DNA of 64,000 nt, taken from Ditylenchus dipsaci. Lineage: Eukaryota; Nematoda; Chromadorea; Rhabditida; Anguinidae. Each line of letters begins with the position of its first letter. The stretch's first letter is position 1. This document shows positions 23,610 to 35,624 of this stretch, piece after piece. The stretch covers positions 186,001 to 250,000 of the forward strand of contig SADC01000120.1 of the NCBI GenBank assembly GCA_004194705.1. Reading direction: 5' to 3'. The notes under the pieces are model-generated. The model did no database searches. It saw nothing but the letters and a program-made list of their open reading frames with translations, and was not told where the DNA came from. A program made the translations under genes and the position numbers.

Positions 23610-25435
23610 AATACCTTAAAAGACCACTAACCAGCGTTGCTTTTTTTTCATCTAACGCACCTCCTGCTTGATTGGCATCATCCGAATTGCCTTGAAGAAT
23701 TGCCTCGAATTGCCTTGACAGAAATAGGTGTCCTCTGATGTTGGGCAAATAGATCTACATTTATGTTTGAAGAAAAAATACTATCTCAACGGAAACCGTT
23801 AGATGATTTTTTATTGTTCTCTTGGGCTTTTAAGTTTAACTGCAGCCTCATTAACCATATTAAAAGGGAATGCCCGATGGAAATATTTTGAAATGCGCGT
23901 AAATAAGGCTGAGGCAATGGTGTGTCAGAGTATGTTAGGACATGCTCAAACATGTTCCTTGAACTTGTAAAAAGTAAGAAAAACATGTTCGAGTCTGTCT
24001 TAACATGCGGTGGCCTACCCTTGCCTAATCCTTAGCTTAATTTACCGAAATCAGCTTGGATGGCCAAGGAAAATTTTTTTGACCAAAAGAATTTTTCATG
24101 TAAAATGGTTGAAATGTGTGAATAAACACTTTTGGGGAGGTCGTGTATTTTCATCAGCGGATGAAATTTGTATTCTTAGTATTCTATTCAAGTAAATAAG
24201 TGCCAAAAATGCCTTTTTTCAAGCTCCTGAGGAGGTTTGTCAAGCCGAAAGCTTGAAAGTTCGATCTTTTTGAACTTTGAGCTTCGAGCCAAGCCGAAGG
24301 CTCGAAATTTCGAAAGTTCGACAACCCTACTCGTGAGGTCATTTTAGGTCGAGATGTAGAGATATCCGACAAAAGTTTGTGAAAATTGCTGAAAATCGGT
24401 TGTAAAAACATAGCTTCAGTAATAGTGTGACCACCCCATATGCCGCCCCGCCTTCATATGGAGAAACAGTGACATTAATTGATCATAAATACTGGAACAA
24501 ATCTAAAGATAGGAAAAACACAAAATTTCTGCGGCAAAATAAGCGTATCCAACTAGGTCACTGGTGTCGTAAAAAAGCCAGTGCCGGCAGTTTTGATAAT
24601 CTTAATGCTGCTGCCCTGATAGATCCTTAGAGTAGTATTCGAGGTGGGTGTCAAAGGCATGGCCTAACTATCGCATTGATTTTTTAATAATTTTTGCGAA
24701 AAAGACGTAACATCAGTGTCGAAAATATCACAAAAGAAAGAGAGCTAAAAAATGAAAAGATTGTTGAATAAACTGTCTTTGCCTGGTTAGTGGAGATAAG
24801 AATCATATAAAAACAAGTGGGAAGTTATAGCAAATTCATAATTTTTTAGTCAAGCTTCTTTTATTTCTACCTCTTCATGTTAGTCAAGTGCTGGCTCTAT
24901 GACTTTTTACTTCAATATTGTTTTGCTCTGTGCCCAGGATGACTGTTAATCATCATACTTAACTGTGAACTCATCGAGAGACAAACATTGAGACTTGAGA
25001 AAAATTCAATATTTGAATAATTATTATCTTGATAGGATCTTGAAATTGGACAATGACTTTTTAAATTTTGAAAATATTTCTAGAAGCAAATCGACCATGC
25101 TGGACACGAATCCAGCGTCAAAACTTCAGACTGGCTGAGCGTAAAAACAAATTCAAAATTTTTTGGCGTTACTCGCTCTTAAACAACCCCCCCCCCCTCC
25201 CAAACAGCTCCTCGGAAATACCACCTACCCCCTCCCCTAAACACCTGGATTTAGCTTTTCATATTTATATTTGTAAATTTTCATCATCTCATTTTCTATT
25301 TGCTCTTGTTTTCTAAAAACAAACTTTTTCATTTTCAAATTCCCGCTGATGCAGCAAAACTCGAAATTCGAATTGTGGCAAACAAAATATCTAAAATGAG
25401 GTATGACGTCATCACCTCTAAAATGTTGTGGTCAA
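23610..25435. other. Intergenic stretch, no gene recognised
   Basis: It contains AAGCTTGAAAGTTCG-type low-complexity text at 24230-24330 ending TCGACAACCCTAC, which looks like one end of a hAT-like MITE, and a poly-C run near 25187. A 67-codon frame at 24427-24630 has no supporting features. Confidence 0.35.
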
Positions 25436-25439
25436 ATCC

Positions 25440-25935
25440 ATTTCTATATCAACTTTTAAAGGAGAATTGAAAGCTGTTAAGGAGATAGTCTTGACGGAAA
25501 ATAACTACTACTAGTCTTTTTGTTTTTTAAATGTGGTTTTTAAGTCACATTTTATCAACAACTCAGTGTTGCAATCTCAGACAAACTTGTGCAGAAGCAA
25601 AAGTTGAAAAGCATGGTCAACATCACAATTTCTAAATTCTTTCAAACATGTCCTAAAAATCCGAATTCAATAGAATATAATCAACCTTTTTTTGGATGGA
25701 TTTTTTTCCGTTTTCCATTTTGATTTTTAGGCGTTTTCGATAAAATTTAGAAATTTTAATATTCATTATGCTTTTTCAACTTTTAATTTTGCACAAGTTT
25801 GTCTGATATGCAACACCAAGTTTTCAACAAAATATGGCTCTAAAACCACATTTAAAAAACCGAAAACAAGGGTTAATCCTTTCGTGTCGAGACTATCTTC
25901 TTAACAGCTTTCACCCCTTTTTCAAGTTATATTAG
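25440..25935. repeat. Foldback element, about 0.5 kb
   Basis: Left-arm words TTGAAAGCTGTTAAGGAGAT and ACAAACTTGTGCA are matched in inverse at ATCTTCTTAACAGCTTTCA and TGCACAAGTTTGT on the right. The centre is near 25700. No coding signal. Confidence 0.75.
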
Positions 25936-26224
25936 GTTGATCAGTCAATTCGCGGACTGACTTTACATTTTATCAAAAAATTTTTCTCTGCGAAACTATT
26001 GAAACTGACAACTCTATATGCATTCGCTTCTCAGGAAAAAATGACTTGCTCTCTCATGTTTTTTTAAGTCTTGAAAGTGTTTGTTTACATTTTACAAGTA
26101 TTTTCAGACAAAAAAATTTTTTTGGTGAAAAAAATTTATAAAATTTTTTTGCCTTCGTCCCCCAAGCTGACTTTTTCTTAATTTTTTCCTGAAATAACAG
26201 GGGGTATTGAATATAGTTTTGTTA

Positions 26225-26400
26225 ACATGGGCCTTTCGCATAGAGAAACTCTTGTATGCATACATAATCTAACTTTCGAGTGATTTGTGTCTAAGATATG
26301 TGGTTGCGCCCTTCGCATGCGCAGAAACTTGGGGGTTAGAGATGCGCGAACTCACTTGCCTTAGACATGATTACAAGCGAGACTCTTGATCATAAAATAC
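26225..26400. repeat. FB-A partial copy
   Basis: CGAGTGATTTGTGTCTAAG, a degenerate GC hairpin and GAGATGCGCGAACTCACTTG identify a decayed FB-A core in inverse sense. Confidence 0.6.
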
Positions 26401-26447
26401 ATTAACACTCCGAGCCTCATGCTTGACTTTTGCCTTTTCTGAAATAG

Positions 26448-26605
26448 AATTTCATGGAGAAGACGATGGCTTTTTCAGATTTTTTTTCAAATCTAAAAAG
26501 TGGTTCAATTCGACTTTGAAACATGTGACCCATACGCCGGGCACTACAAATTTAGATGAGGCTGTTACTTTTTTGACAGATTTGATTATTTTTATGTGTC
26601 ATCAG
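26448..26605 (+). CDS. Candidate internal exon, unidentified
   Basis: An acceptor (CTTTTCTGAAATAG) and a donor (CAG|GTATTT) bound an open stretch encoding FHGEDDGFFRFFF, then KHVTHTPGTTNLDEAVTFL. The composition is protein-like. It may belong with the exons at 27320 and 27993 in one plus-strand gene, but phases were not proven to match. No family recognised. Confidence 0.4.
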
Positions 26606-26894
26606 GTATTTTAAACATCCGCACCTGGAAGGAATAAAAAAAATCAATCATTCGAACTTTTCTACATAGCGGCACCAGCTGGCACCGAAACAATAACACG
26701 TTAGAATTATTTTGGTTCCAAGCCGTCGTCGCTATGTAGGAAGGTTTAAATGATTAATTTTTCTTATTACTAGCCCGGTGCCGATGTCTCAGCTACCTAA
26801 TAATCCGCGCCACCGGGCTGGGTTATACTAATAACTGCTAGAAACAGGTGCTTGAAGTTTAGGCGGTGCTGAGATTTACAGCATTGAACGCAAC

Positions 26895-26980
26895 TACCGT
26901 ATATCTTCTAATAAGACCCATGGGGCCTTATTTTCAACAACTGTTGGGAGGTGGGGCCTTATTAAAAGATATACGGTATA
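26895..26980. mobile_element. Minimal pogo-type MITE, about 84 bp
   Basis: TACCGTATATCTTCTAATAA and its inverse TTATTAAAAGATATACGGTA bound a short centre with GGGGCCTTATT. TA lies at both edges. Confidence 0.75.
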
Positions 26981-27319
26981 GCTAAATTAAACTCTAGGCC
27001 TTGTTTTGTTAAAAACCAAACTGAAAGACTGAAAAATCCACATAGAAGTTAATTGATTGGGGAAATGGTTTTGAATCTCCAGGCAGCACCCTTATGCCTC
27101 TTTCAATTCAAAGTAACCGTCAATTTTTCGATTCCGTTCAAGACAAAAAACATTCAGATATATAATTGTCCCATGTTTAAATCTTGATGATGATGATTTT
27201 GATTATTATGCTGCTTCTATATCAAATCAAAATATTTTATAGAGCCAATGAAGTGTACATTCTTATTCTGGTCATTATTTTAGCTATTTTCTTTTTTTTC
27301 GATTGTATTGCATCCGCAG

Positions 27320-27447
27320 AAGAATTTATAATTAAAAAGTTTTTGCATACGGACAAAGATCGAATAAATGACCAAATACTGACAATTACGAAAAAGATGG
27401 TGCATATGTGGCACCTGGATGCTTTAGTGATCAAAATCAAGGCTTAA
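27320..27447 (+). CDS. Candidate terminal exon, unidentified
   Basis: After CATCCGCAG one phase alone is open and encodes EEFIIKKFLHTDKDRINDQI and further helix-like text up to TAA at 27445. If the frame is read from ATG at 27184 without splicing, a hydrophobic segment of about 25 residues (LILVIILAIFFFF) precedes it, giving a possible small membrane protein of 87 residues. I cannot choose between the two readings. Confidence 0.4.
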
Positions 27448-27834
27448 GATGCTACAGTCAACAGGGGTCATTGTTCGGCTTTCTGTTGTATAGTACCGAG
27501 TTAATTATTATAACTATTATCAAATAGACTTTTTGGTGACAAAAAAAGAAAATGACCGATAGGAGATTATAGACACTCTACTGCTGAGCCTGTTCGAAAA
27601 TTTGGAAAAACAAATACCAAACCTCAGGATAGAAATCGTAGTTACATTCAGAAACAAACAAGATGAATTTGGACCAGAATTTTTATTAAACCAGGATATT
27701 TTGATTACAAGCGAAAACCAAACCTGAAAAATTTGAAAATTGTGGTTTTTCTTATATGATAAGAAATCAAACAATGAGAAAATAATTGAATTTGCATAAA
27801 TTTGAGGTTGAAAGTTTTTGTATAGAAACAGCTA

Positions 27835-27935
27835 CAGTCGAACCTCTTTATAGTGACACCCGATATAGTGACACCTGGATATAGTGACACCTAGGGGTCG
27901 GTCCCCAGGGGTGTCACTATAAAGAGGTTCGACTG
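27835..27935. mobile_element. Perfect palindromic Tigger-type MITE, 101 bp
   Basis: CAGTCGAACCTCTTTATAGT at 27835 is repeated in exact inverse at the right end, 27935, with TA on both sides. Internal TATAGTGACACC repeats fill the arms and the centre reads GGTCGGTCCCC. The near-identity of the arms suggests recent insertion. Related ends occur at 56503 and in weaker form at 36203, 39745, 47130 and 50850. Confidence 0.85.
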
Positions 27936-27992
27936 TATATCATCAACAGAGACATCCACAGCTTGTCAACAGAACCGATTTTTCATTTTCAG

Positions 27993-28172
27993 CCTTTGTT
28001 GAAAGGCTTTGGATATTATGAAGTATGGTCGGATGCTAAGCCATTAATCGGCTTCATATTGTACAGCTGTGACTTAAAGTCTGTTGATATACGGGGTTTG
28101 CACGTCCGAGAAAATCATCTAGATAAAATGATAATAAACAAAAACTCTGGGATAATTTCTCAAAAAGTTTAA
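27993..28172 (+). CDS. Candidate terminal exon, unidentified
   Basis: TTTCATTTTCAG is followed by 59 codons and TAA. The peptide starts PLLKGFGYYEVWSDAKPLIG and continues with DIRGLHVRENHLDKM. Aromatic-rich, mixed composition suggests real coding sequence. No domain identified. It may be the end of the gene to which 26448-26605 belongs. Confidence 0.45.
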   Translation, partial: PLLKGFGYYEVWSDAKPLIGFILYSCDLKSVDIRGLHVRENHLDKMIINKNSGIISQKV

Positions 28173-30929
28173 AAAAGATGAAGAATGTAGCCAAAAAATA
28201 TTACTACAACGGTAGACTTAATATACAGTTACGAAAACGAAGAATATTTTAAGCGAAAAGGATTCACTATCCATGAAAGAAAAGGCGCGAAAAGTCAAAT
28301 GAGAAAAATATATACAGAGTCGTGAATTCAACATAAATTTTTAAATTCAAAAGGTGGCCAGAAAAATAAAAAATAAAAATGAAAAATCTCTCTATATTTT
28401 CAATTTTGTAATATTTTTATTTTCTCCCATAGCTTTGACGTTTTTATTGTGGATATTGGCTTGACTTTGTATCAACATAAGATTTGACCAATAAAGATCA
28501 TACTTCTTGGTGACATCGTTCTTTTATCTTCTCCTTCAAGCTTCCAGGGTACGATCATTAGCGTCAACAGCTTTGCGTGTCCAGCTTCCACCCGGCTTGT
28601 CTTCCGAAATTGCACAGAGCATTATCTTGAGTGACTATATTCGTTTTTCTGGTTCTAGAGAACAAAAGCTAGAATGTTGGCAGCTCTTGCTACTGCTCCT
28701 GCTCTTGGCTCTTAGTGTCAAATTTTTGCGCCTGCTTTTGCTCTTGGTTCCTGCTTAAAATTTTTGCTCCTGTTTTTGCTCTTGGCTCTCAGTGTCAACA
28801 TTTTTGCTCCTGCTCTCGCTCTTGGCTCGGAACGGAGAATCTTGAAGCAAGAGCAGAGAATCGCTCAGATTGACAAAATTGAATTAGCAATTATCATATC
28901 TTAAAATTTTTCCTCTGACTCTACACGATTTAATGTTTTTTAGATCATAATTGAATCAGAGTAGGCGAAGAAGGTCAAAAACGGATTATATACTTAAAGT
29001 TTGCTGTTGTGGGTTATCAAATATGTGGCTTGAAAATCCTTGATAGAGCCATAATTTACGGCGAAAAATTCAGCGCAGGCCTATCAAAAATTTTTTTCCT
29101 AAAAGTTAGGAAAAATAAAAAAATCATTTTGAATCTTTCCTAACATACCCTGCCCTACCTGTGCATTAGCCCAAAATACCACTGGAAAACAATCAGATAC
29201 GGTGAGAAGCCCAATAGTATTTTTTTTTTGTAAAATAAGTCAGTATATATTAAAAAGTACTCAAACCTGAATCTAAGGTATGTTTGAGACCGTCTCAACA
29301 TAAGCTGACTAGCGCTTGCCTGAACCCAAAACTAAGCTTCAACAATTGCAAAAAAACAGAGGGACCAAGTTTCAATATTATAAAAAACAACAAAGGCGAC
29401 CAAGCTTGAAAATCGATACCCATCGAGGGATAGGGACATAAATTTTATGGTCGGAGAAAAATTTAGAGTGCTCCCAGATCAAAATTTTTCGCTCCTGCCT
29501 TGGCTCCATGTTTCAAAATTTTCGCTTCTGCTCTTGTTCTTGGCTCGTAGCGGAGAATCTCGGATCCAAGAGCGGAGCTAAAAGCGGGAAATTGCTCAGC
29601 ACTGGCTGTAATCTTTAAGTTCAAATTTCACAGTCTCTAATTTAACAGTCGCAAAACTTGTGGCGCAATTTCGGCGTCGCCTACCTTGGCTTGCATATCG
29701 TGAGGCATAAATCTTGCAGTGCATAAGGATGTAGAGCGAATCTTCGCGCGCATTCTTGCAGTTTAAACCTCCCAAATTCTCAAAATTACATTATAAATGA
29801 TATGATCTGGAATCTCATCGCTTAAGTCTTTCCACGTTGAAAAATAGTCAAATTTCAAATTCCGTCCGAGACAAAAAAATTTTGATCTTCAAATTTGGAT
29901 ATTTATCGTCTCGAGCGGAAACGAAAAGTCGAGTTTTTTTGAAGATTTTAGAAAAAATACCGTAGCTCATTTTGCTAATAGAAAACTTTCAGGCCATACA
30001 TAATAACAAACAACTTTTATTGGGATGTGCTTCACACCAATTGCCTATGAACTACATCACCAACTATCGTATAGTATGCGCTATAAAAGTGATAAAACAC
30101 CAAGATTAAGTTTTTTTAAATCAACAAAACATTTTTACATTTATTTCATTTCGCAATCAAGAACTTTTTAACAATTTTTTTATATTCAGAAATCTATTGA
30201 GAAAAATTTGTGAAATTTTAAATTTTATTTTTTTTTGACCATACGTTGATTGTGGGTTTAATGACAAATAAAAAGTCATACATAACAAAAAAGATGGTTT
30301 ATTATTTAATTTTTTTTTCTAGGGCTTAAATTTAAGAAATTAACGGTCTTCTTAATATAAAACCCACAATTTCTAAAATGACCAAGTGTGTGGCCATCAC
30401 AGAAAAATCAAAATTTTTTATTTTATACCTACTTCGTAGCCTCAAAATGACTACTGTATATGCTCTCTTAATTGCTCACTGGCGATTATTTTTCAACCTC
30501 TCAAAAATCTTGAGATTGCTAAAGAAAAATGACTCCAACTTTGAAATCCTAGTCAAAAAACGAAGGGTTGTCGATTATTAGGGAGTGGACGATTGATAGA
30601 GCATACACGGTAGATTCTTTTACAAATGAATTCATTTTAAGATCTTATGAAAAAAAAGTTGGGAAGTAGGAGGGCATTCATACTAGAGTTGATATTTCAA
30701 TGCTTACAACACACAATCTCTGAGAATGACTGAACTTTCGAGAAAAGTTAGTCATGACGAAATATCAGCATTTTTTTATCATTGTCTGAGTACGTGGGTA
30801 TGCTCATCTTGATCGAAAATGTGATAAATCACCGAAAAATTACTCTGAAATACCTTAAAATGACCACCTACTCTTCAGGGGTGTAGTGAAATGCTTCATC
30901 GGTTTTTCCCCGATTTAGTGTATCAATAA

Positions 30930-31315
30930 CTATAGGGTTTCCATTGGCTCCAAGAAGTGGTGGTGTCGTGCTTCTGCTTTGGAGTAGATACTGCAGTGCA
31001 CAACGCCTGGCAGTTGTATAGAAAAGTCCACCCTAAGTGGGACTACCTCCAGTTTCGCCGCTATGTTGCCACCTCCTATATGCAAACATATGGAAGTCCA
31101 TCCACAGGACCCGCCGAAGATCATCCCAAGATAGACAACTAACTTCTAGGCGAGTAAATGAGAGTGTGCGGCTTGACGGGTACAATCATTGGATTGTCAC
31201 AACAGACTTATCTTTTCACTGCGGGGTTTGTGATGGGAGACTAACAAGAAATGCGAAAAATGTAATGTAGGCCTGCATCCTGTACCTTGCTTAAAGAATT
31301 CCACGTGAAATAACA
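30930..31315 (+). pseudogene. piggyBac transposase C-terminal fragment, copy 1
   Basis: The fragment begins with the tryptophan-rich KKWW segment and VDTAVHNAWQLYRK, equivalent to the PGBD region that carries the last catalytic Asp. It continues through DYLQFRRYVATSY and ends in the cysteine-rich domain (HCGVCDGRLTR, then GLHPVPCFK after a slip). At least two one-base slips break the frame. The N-terminal two thirds, including the first two catalytic Asp residues, are absent. It is a dead 3' end carried inside the tandem unit. Confidence 0.75.
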
Positions 31316-34239
31316 AAATAGCAAAATCTCATATTTGTCATTATCAAATGCTGTTTTCGACAACATTTTTATAATAAAACGGTACTTCTACCCCTGTATA
31401 TAATGTTTCCGAAGACAATTTTTTTTTGAAATTTTATGTTGAGTTTCATATCCGTGCGAAAAAATGGTTAAGCGCAAAGAGCCAGATGTCGTCTCAATCC
31501 GCAAGAAGAAGAGAGCCGCTTCGCCAATATTATCCTCATCTCCGTCCAAGCATCCAATGAGTCAGCTCCTAAGCCAGTCATCGCCAGCACTAGCAAAGTC
31601 TTCAGCCAAGTAGTCCAAGAAGCCAGTCATCCAAGAATCTCCATATATCAATAGAATCAATAGTACTTTAGGTATCACATCAATCGCTTATCCCGGTACA
31701 GGTTACTCGACTCAAACTTTACAAAAGCTCATTACAAATGACTTCAAAAACGTTTATTTCTGGTAACGGGTCCCAACCCAAACTCTCTAAAATCTCACTA
31801 ACTTGGTTCGCAGCCGTCGCACCGAGCAGTCGGTTACATCATGCTTTTATCTTTTCCTTCAAGGCTTCCAGGGTACGACCATTAGCGTCAACAACTTTGC
31901 GTGTCCAGCTTCCACCCGCTTGTCTTCCGAAATTGCACAGAGCATTATCTTGAGTGACTATATTCGTTTTTCTGGTTCTAGAGAACAAAGCTAGAATGTT
32001 GGCAGCTCTTGCTACTGCTCCTGCTCTGGCTCTGAGTGTCAAAATTTTTGCGCCTGCTTTTGCTCTTGGTTCCTGCTTTTAAAAATTTTGCTCTTGTTCT
32101 TGCTCTTGGCTCTCAGTGTCAAAATTTTTGCTCCTGCTCTCGCTCTTGGCTCGGAACGGAGAATCTTGAAGCCAAGAGCAGAGAATCGCTCAGATTGACA
32201 AAATTGAATTAGCAATTATCATATCTTAAAATTTTTCCTCTTGACTTCTACACGATTTAATGTTTTTAAGATCATAATTGAATCAGAGTAGGCGAAGAAA
32301 GGTCAAAAACGGATTATTATACTTAAAGTTTGCTGTTGTGGGTTATCAAAATATGTGGCTTGAAAATCCTTGGATAGAGCCATAATTTACGGCGAAAAAA
32401 TTCAGCGCAGGCCTATCAAAAAATTTTTTTCCTAAAAGTTAGGAAAATAAAAAAAAATCATTTGAATCTTTCCTAACATACCCTGCCCTACCTGTGCATT
32501 AGCCCAAAATACCACTGGAAACCAATCAGATCGGGTGAGAAGCCCAATAGTATTTTTTTTTGTAAAAATAAGTCAGTATATATTAAAAAGTACTCAACCT
32601 GAATCTAAGGTATGTTTGAGACCGTCTCAACATAAGCTGACTAGCGCTTGCCTGAACCCAAAACTAAGCTTCAACAATTGCAAAAAAACAGAGGGACCAA
32701 GTTCAATATTATAAAAAACAACAACAAAGGCGACCAAGCTTGAAAATCGATACCCATCGAGGATAGGGACATAAATTTTATGGTCGGAGAAAAAATTAGA
32801 GTGCTCCCAGATCAAAATTTTTCGCTCCTGCCCTTGGCTCCATGTTTCAAAAATTTTCGCTTCTGCTCTTGTTCTTGGCTCGTAGCGGAGAATCTCGGAT
32901 CCAAGAGCGGAGCTAAAGCGGGAAATTGCTCAGCACTGGCTGTAATCTTTAAGTTCAAATTTCACAGTCTCTAATTTAACAGTCGCAAAACTTGTGGCGC
33001 AATTCGGCGTCGCCTACCTTGGCTTGCATATCGGAGGCATAAATCTTGCAGTGCATAAGGATGTAGAGCGAATCTTCCGCGCATTTCTTGCAGTTAAACC
33101 TCCCAAATTCTCAAAATTACATTATAAATGATATGATCTGGAATCTCATCGCTTAAGTCTTTCCACGTTGAAAAATAGTCAAATTTCAAATTCCGTCCGA
33201 GACAAAAAAATTTTGATCTCAAATTTGGATATTTATCGTCTCGAGCGGAAACGAAAAAGTCGAGTTTTTTGAAGATTTAAGAAAAATACCGTAGCTCATT
33301 TTGCTAATAGAAAACTTTTCAGGCCATACAAATAACATTTTATTGGGATGTGCTTCACACCAATTGCCTATGAACTACATCACCACTATCGTATAGTATG
33401 CGCTATAAAAGTGATAAAACACCAAGATTAAGTTTTTTTAAAATCAACAAACATTTTACATTTATTTCATTTCGCAATCAAGAACTTTTTAACAATTTTT
33501 TTATATTCAGAAATCTATTGAGAAAAATTTGTGAAATTTTAAATTTTATTTTTTTTTTGACCATACGTTGATTGTGGGTTTAATGACAATAAAAAGTCAT
33601 ACATAACAAAAAAAGATGGTTTATTATTTAATTTTTTTTCTAGGGCTTAAATTTTAAGAAATTAACGGTCTTCTTATATAAAACCCACAATTTCTAAATG
33701 ACCAAGTGTGTGGCCATCACAGAAAAATCAAAATTTTTATTTTATACCTACTTCGTAGCCTCAAAATGACTACTGTATATGCTCTCTTAATTGCTCACTG
33801 GCGATTATTTTTCAACCTCTCAAAAATCTTGAGATTGCTAAAGAAAATGACTCCAACTTTGAAATCCTAGTCAAAAAACGAAGGGTTGTCGATTATTAGG
33901 GAGTGGACGATTGATAGAGCATACACGGAGATTCTTTTACAAATGAATTCATTTTAAGATCTTATGAAAAAAAGTTGGGAAGTAGGAGGGCATTCATACC
34001 TAGAGTTGATAATTTCAATGCTTACAACACACAATCTCTGAGAATGACTGAACTTTCGAGAAAAGTTAGTCATGACGGAAATATCAGCATTTTTTTATCA
34101 TTGTCTGAGGTACGTGGGTATGCTCATCTTGATCGAAATGTGATAAATCACCGAAAAAATTACTCTGAAATACCTTAAAATGACCACCTACTCTTCAGGG
34201 GTGTAGTGAAATGCTTCATCGTTTTTTCCGATTTAGTGT

Positions 34240-34640
34240 ATCAATAACTATAGGGTTTCCATTGGCTCCAAGAAGTGGTGGTGGTCGTGCTTCTGCTTTG
34301 GAGTAGATACTGCAGTGCACGACGCACAGCTGGCAGTTGTAAGAAAGTCCACCCTAAGTGGGACTACCTCCAGTTTCGCCGCTATGTTGCCACTCCTATA
34401 TGAAACATATGGAAGTCCATCCACAGGACCCGGCCGAAGATCATCCCAAGATAGACAACTAACTTCTAGGCGAGTAAATGAGAGTGTGCGGCTTGACGGT
34501 ACAATCATTGATTGTCACAACAGACTTATCTTTTCACTGCGGGGTTTGTGATGGGAGAACTAACAAGAAATGCGAAAATGTAATGTAGGCCTGCATCCTG
34601 TACCTTGCTTCAAAGAATTCCACGTGAAAAACTAACAAAA
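34240..34640 (+). pseudogene. piggyBac transposase C-terminal fragment, copy 2
   Basis: This is the same fragment as at 30930, in the second tandem unit. Here the three consecutive TGG codons of the KKWWW motif are intact, but other one-base slips occur (after CCACCC and in the run before the last Cys-rich block). Comparing the two copies locates most slips to homopolymers. No upstream transposase exons are present in the unit. Confidence 0.75.
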
Positions 34641-34810
34641 AATAGCAAAATCTCATATTGTCATTATCAAATGCTGTTTTCGACAACATTTTTATAATAA
34701 AACCGGTACTTCTACCCCTGTATATAATGTTTCCGAAGACAATTTTTTTTGAAATTTTTATGTTGAGTTCATATCCGTGCGAAAAAATGGGTTAAGCGCA
34801 AAAGAGCCAG

Positions 34811-35284
34811 ATGTCGTCTCCAATCCGCAAGAAGAAGAGAGCCGCTTCGCCAATATTATCCTCATCTCCGTCCAAGCATCCAAATGAGTCAGCTCCTAAG
34901 CCAGTCATCGCCAGCACTAGCAAAGTCTTCAGCCAAGTAGTCAAGAAGCCAGTCATCCAAGAATCTCCATATATCAATAGAATCAATAGTACTTTAGGTT
35001 ATCACATCAATCGCTTATCCCCGGTACAGGTTACTCGACTCAAACTTTACAAAAGCTCATTACAAATGACTTCAAAAACGTTTATTTCTGGTAACGGGTT
35101 CCCAACCAAACTCTCTAAAAATCTCACTAACTTGGTTCGCAGCCGTCGCACCGAGCAGTCGGTTACATCATGCTTTTATCTTTTCCTTCAAGCTTCCAGG
35201 GTACGACCATTAGCGTCAACAACTTTGCGTGTCAGCTTCCACCGGCTTGTCTTCCGAAATTGCACAGAGCATTATCTTGAGTGA
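34811..35284 (+). CDS. Basic open frame of the tandem unit, unidentified
   Basis: The second unit has 157 open codons starting SSPIRKKKRAASPILSSSP, a nuclear-localisation-like basic start followed by a serine- and lysine-rich region. The first unit (about 31465-31950) has an earlier ATG reading MVKRKEPDVVS before the same text, but with frame slips. The frame crosses the boundary into the next unit. It lies about 170 bases downstream of the piggyBac end. It could be an accessory protein, a captured gene piece or chance. Confidence 0.35.
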   Translation: MSSPIRKKKRAASPILSSSPSKHPNESAPKPVIASTSKVFSQVVKKPVIQESPYINRINSTLGYHINRLSPVQVTRLKLYKSSLQMTSKTFISGNGFPTKLSKNLTNLVRSRRTEQSVTSCFYLFLQASRVRPLASTTLRVSFHRLVFRNCTEHYLE

Positions 35285-35624
35285 CTATATTCGTTTTTCT
35301 GGTTCTAGAGAACAAAGCTAGAATGTTGGCAGCTCTTGCTACTGCTCCTGCTCTTGGCTCTGAGTGTCAAATTTTTGCGCCTGCTTTTGCTCTTGGTTCC
35401 TGCTTTTAAAAAATTTTTGCTCTTGTTCTTGCTCTTGGCTCTCAGTGTCAAAATTTTTGCTCCTGCTCTCGCTCTTGGCAATATCTTGCTCTTGAAACAT
35501 CAACATTTTTTATCATTGTCTGAGGTACGTGGGTATGCGCATCTTGATCGAAAATGTGATAAATCACCGAAAAATTACTCTAAAATACCTTAAAATGACC
35601 ACCTACTCTTCAGGGGTGTAGGCA

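Larger units (their letters stand above)
28508..35620. repeat. Tandem array of a 3.3 kb unit (two full copies, one deleted)
   Basis: Unit starts align at about 28508, 31834 and 35166. The first two copies run their full length of about 3.33 kb. The third breaks off near 35480 and resumes with text equivalent to 34090-34200, so it lost most of its centre. Copies differ chiefly in homopolymer length. Each unit contains GCTCCTGCTCTTGGCTC low-complexity blocks, the repeat shared with 22520-22740, a TACTGTATATGCTCTC-ended pogo-type MITE (30455-30612 and 33770-33928), a piggyBac C-terminus and a basic open frame. Confidence 0.85.
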
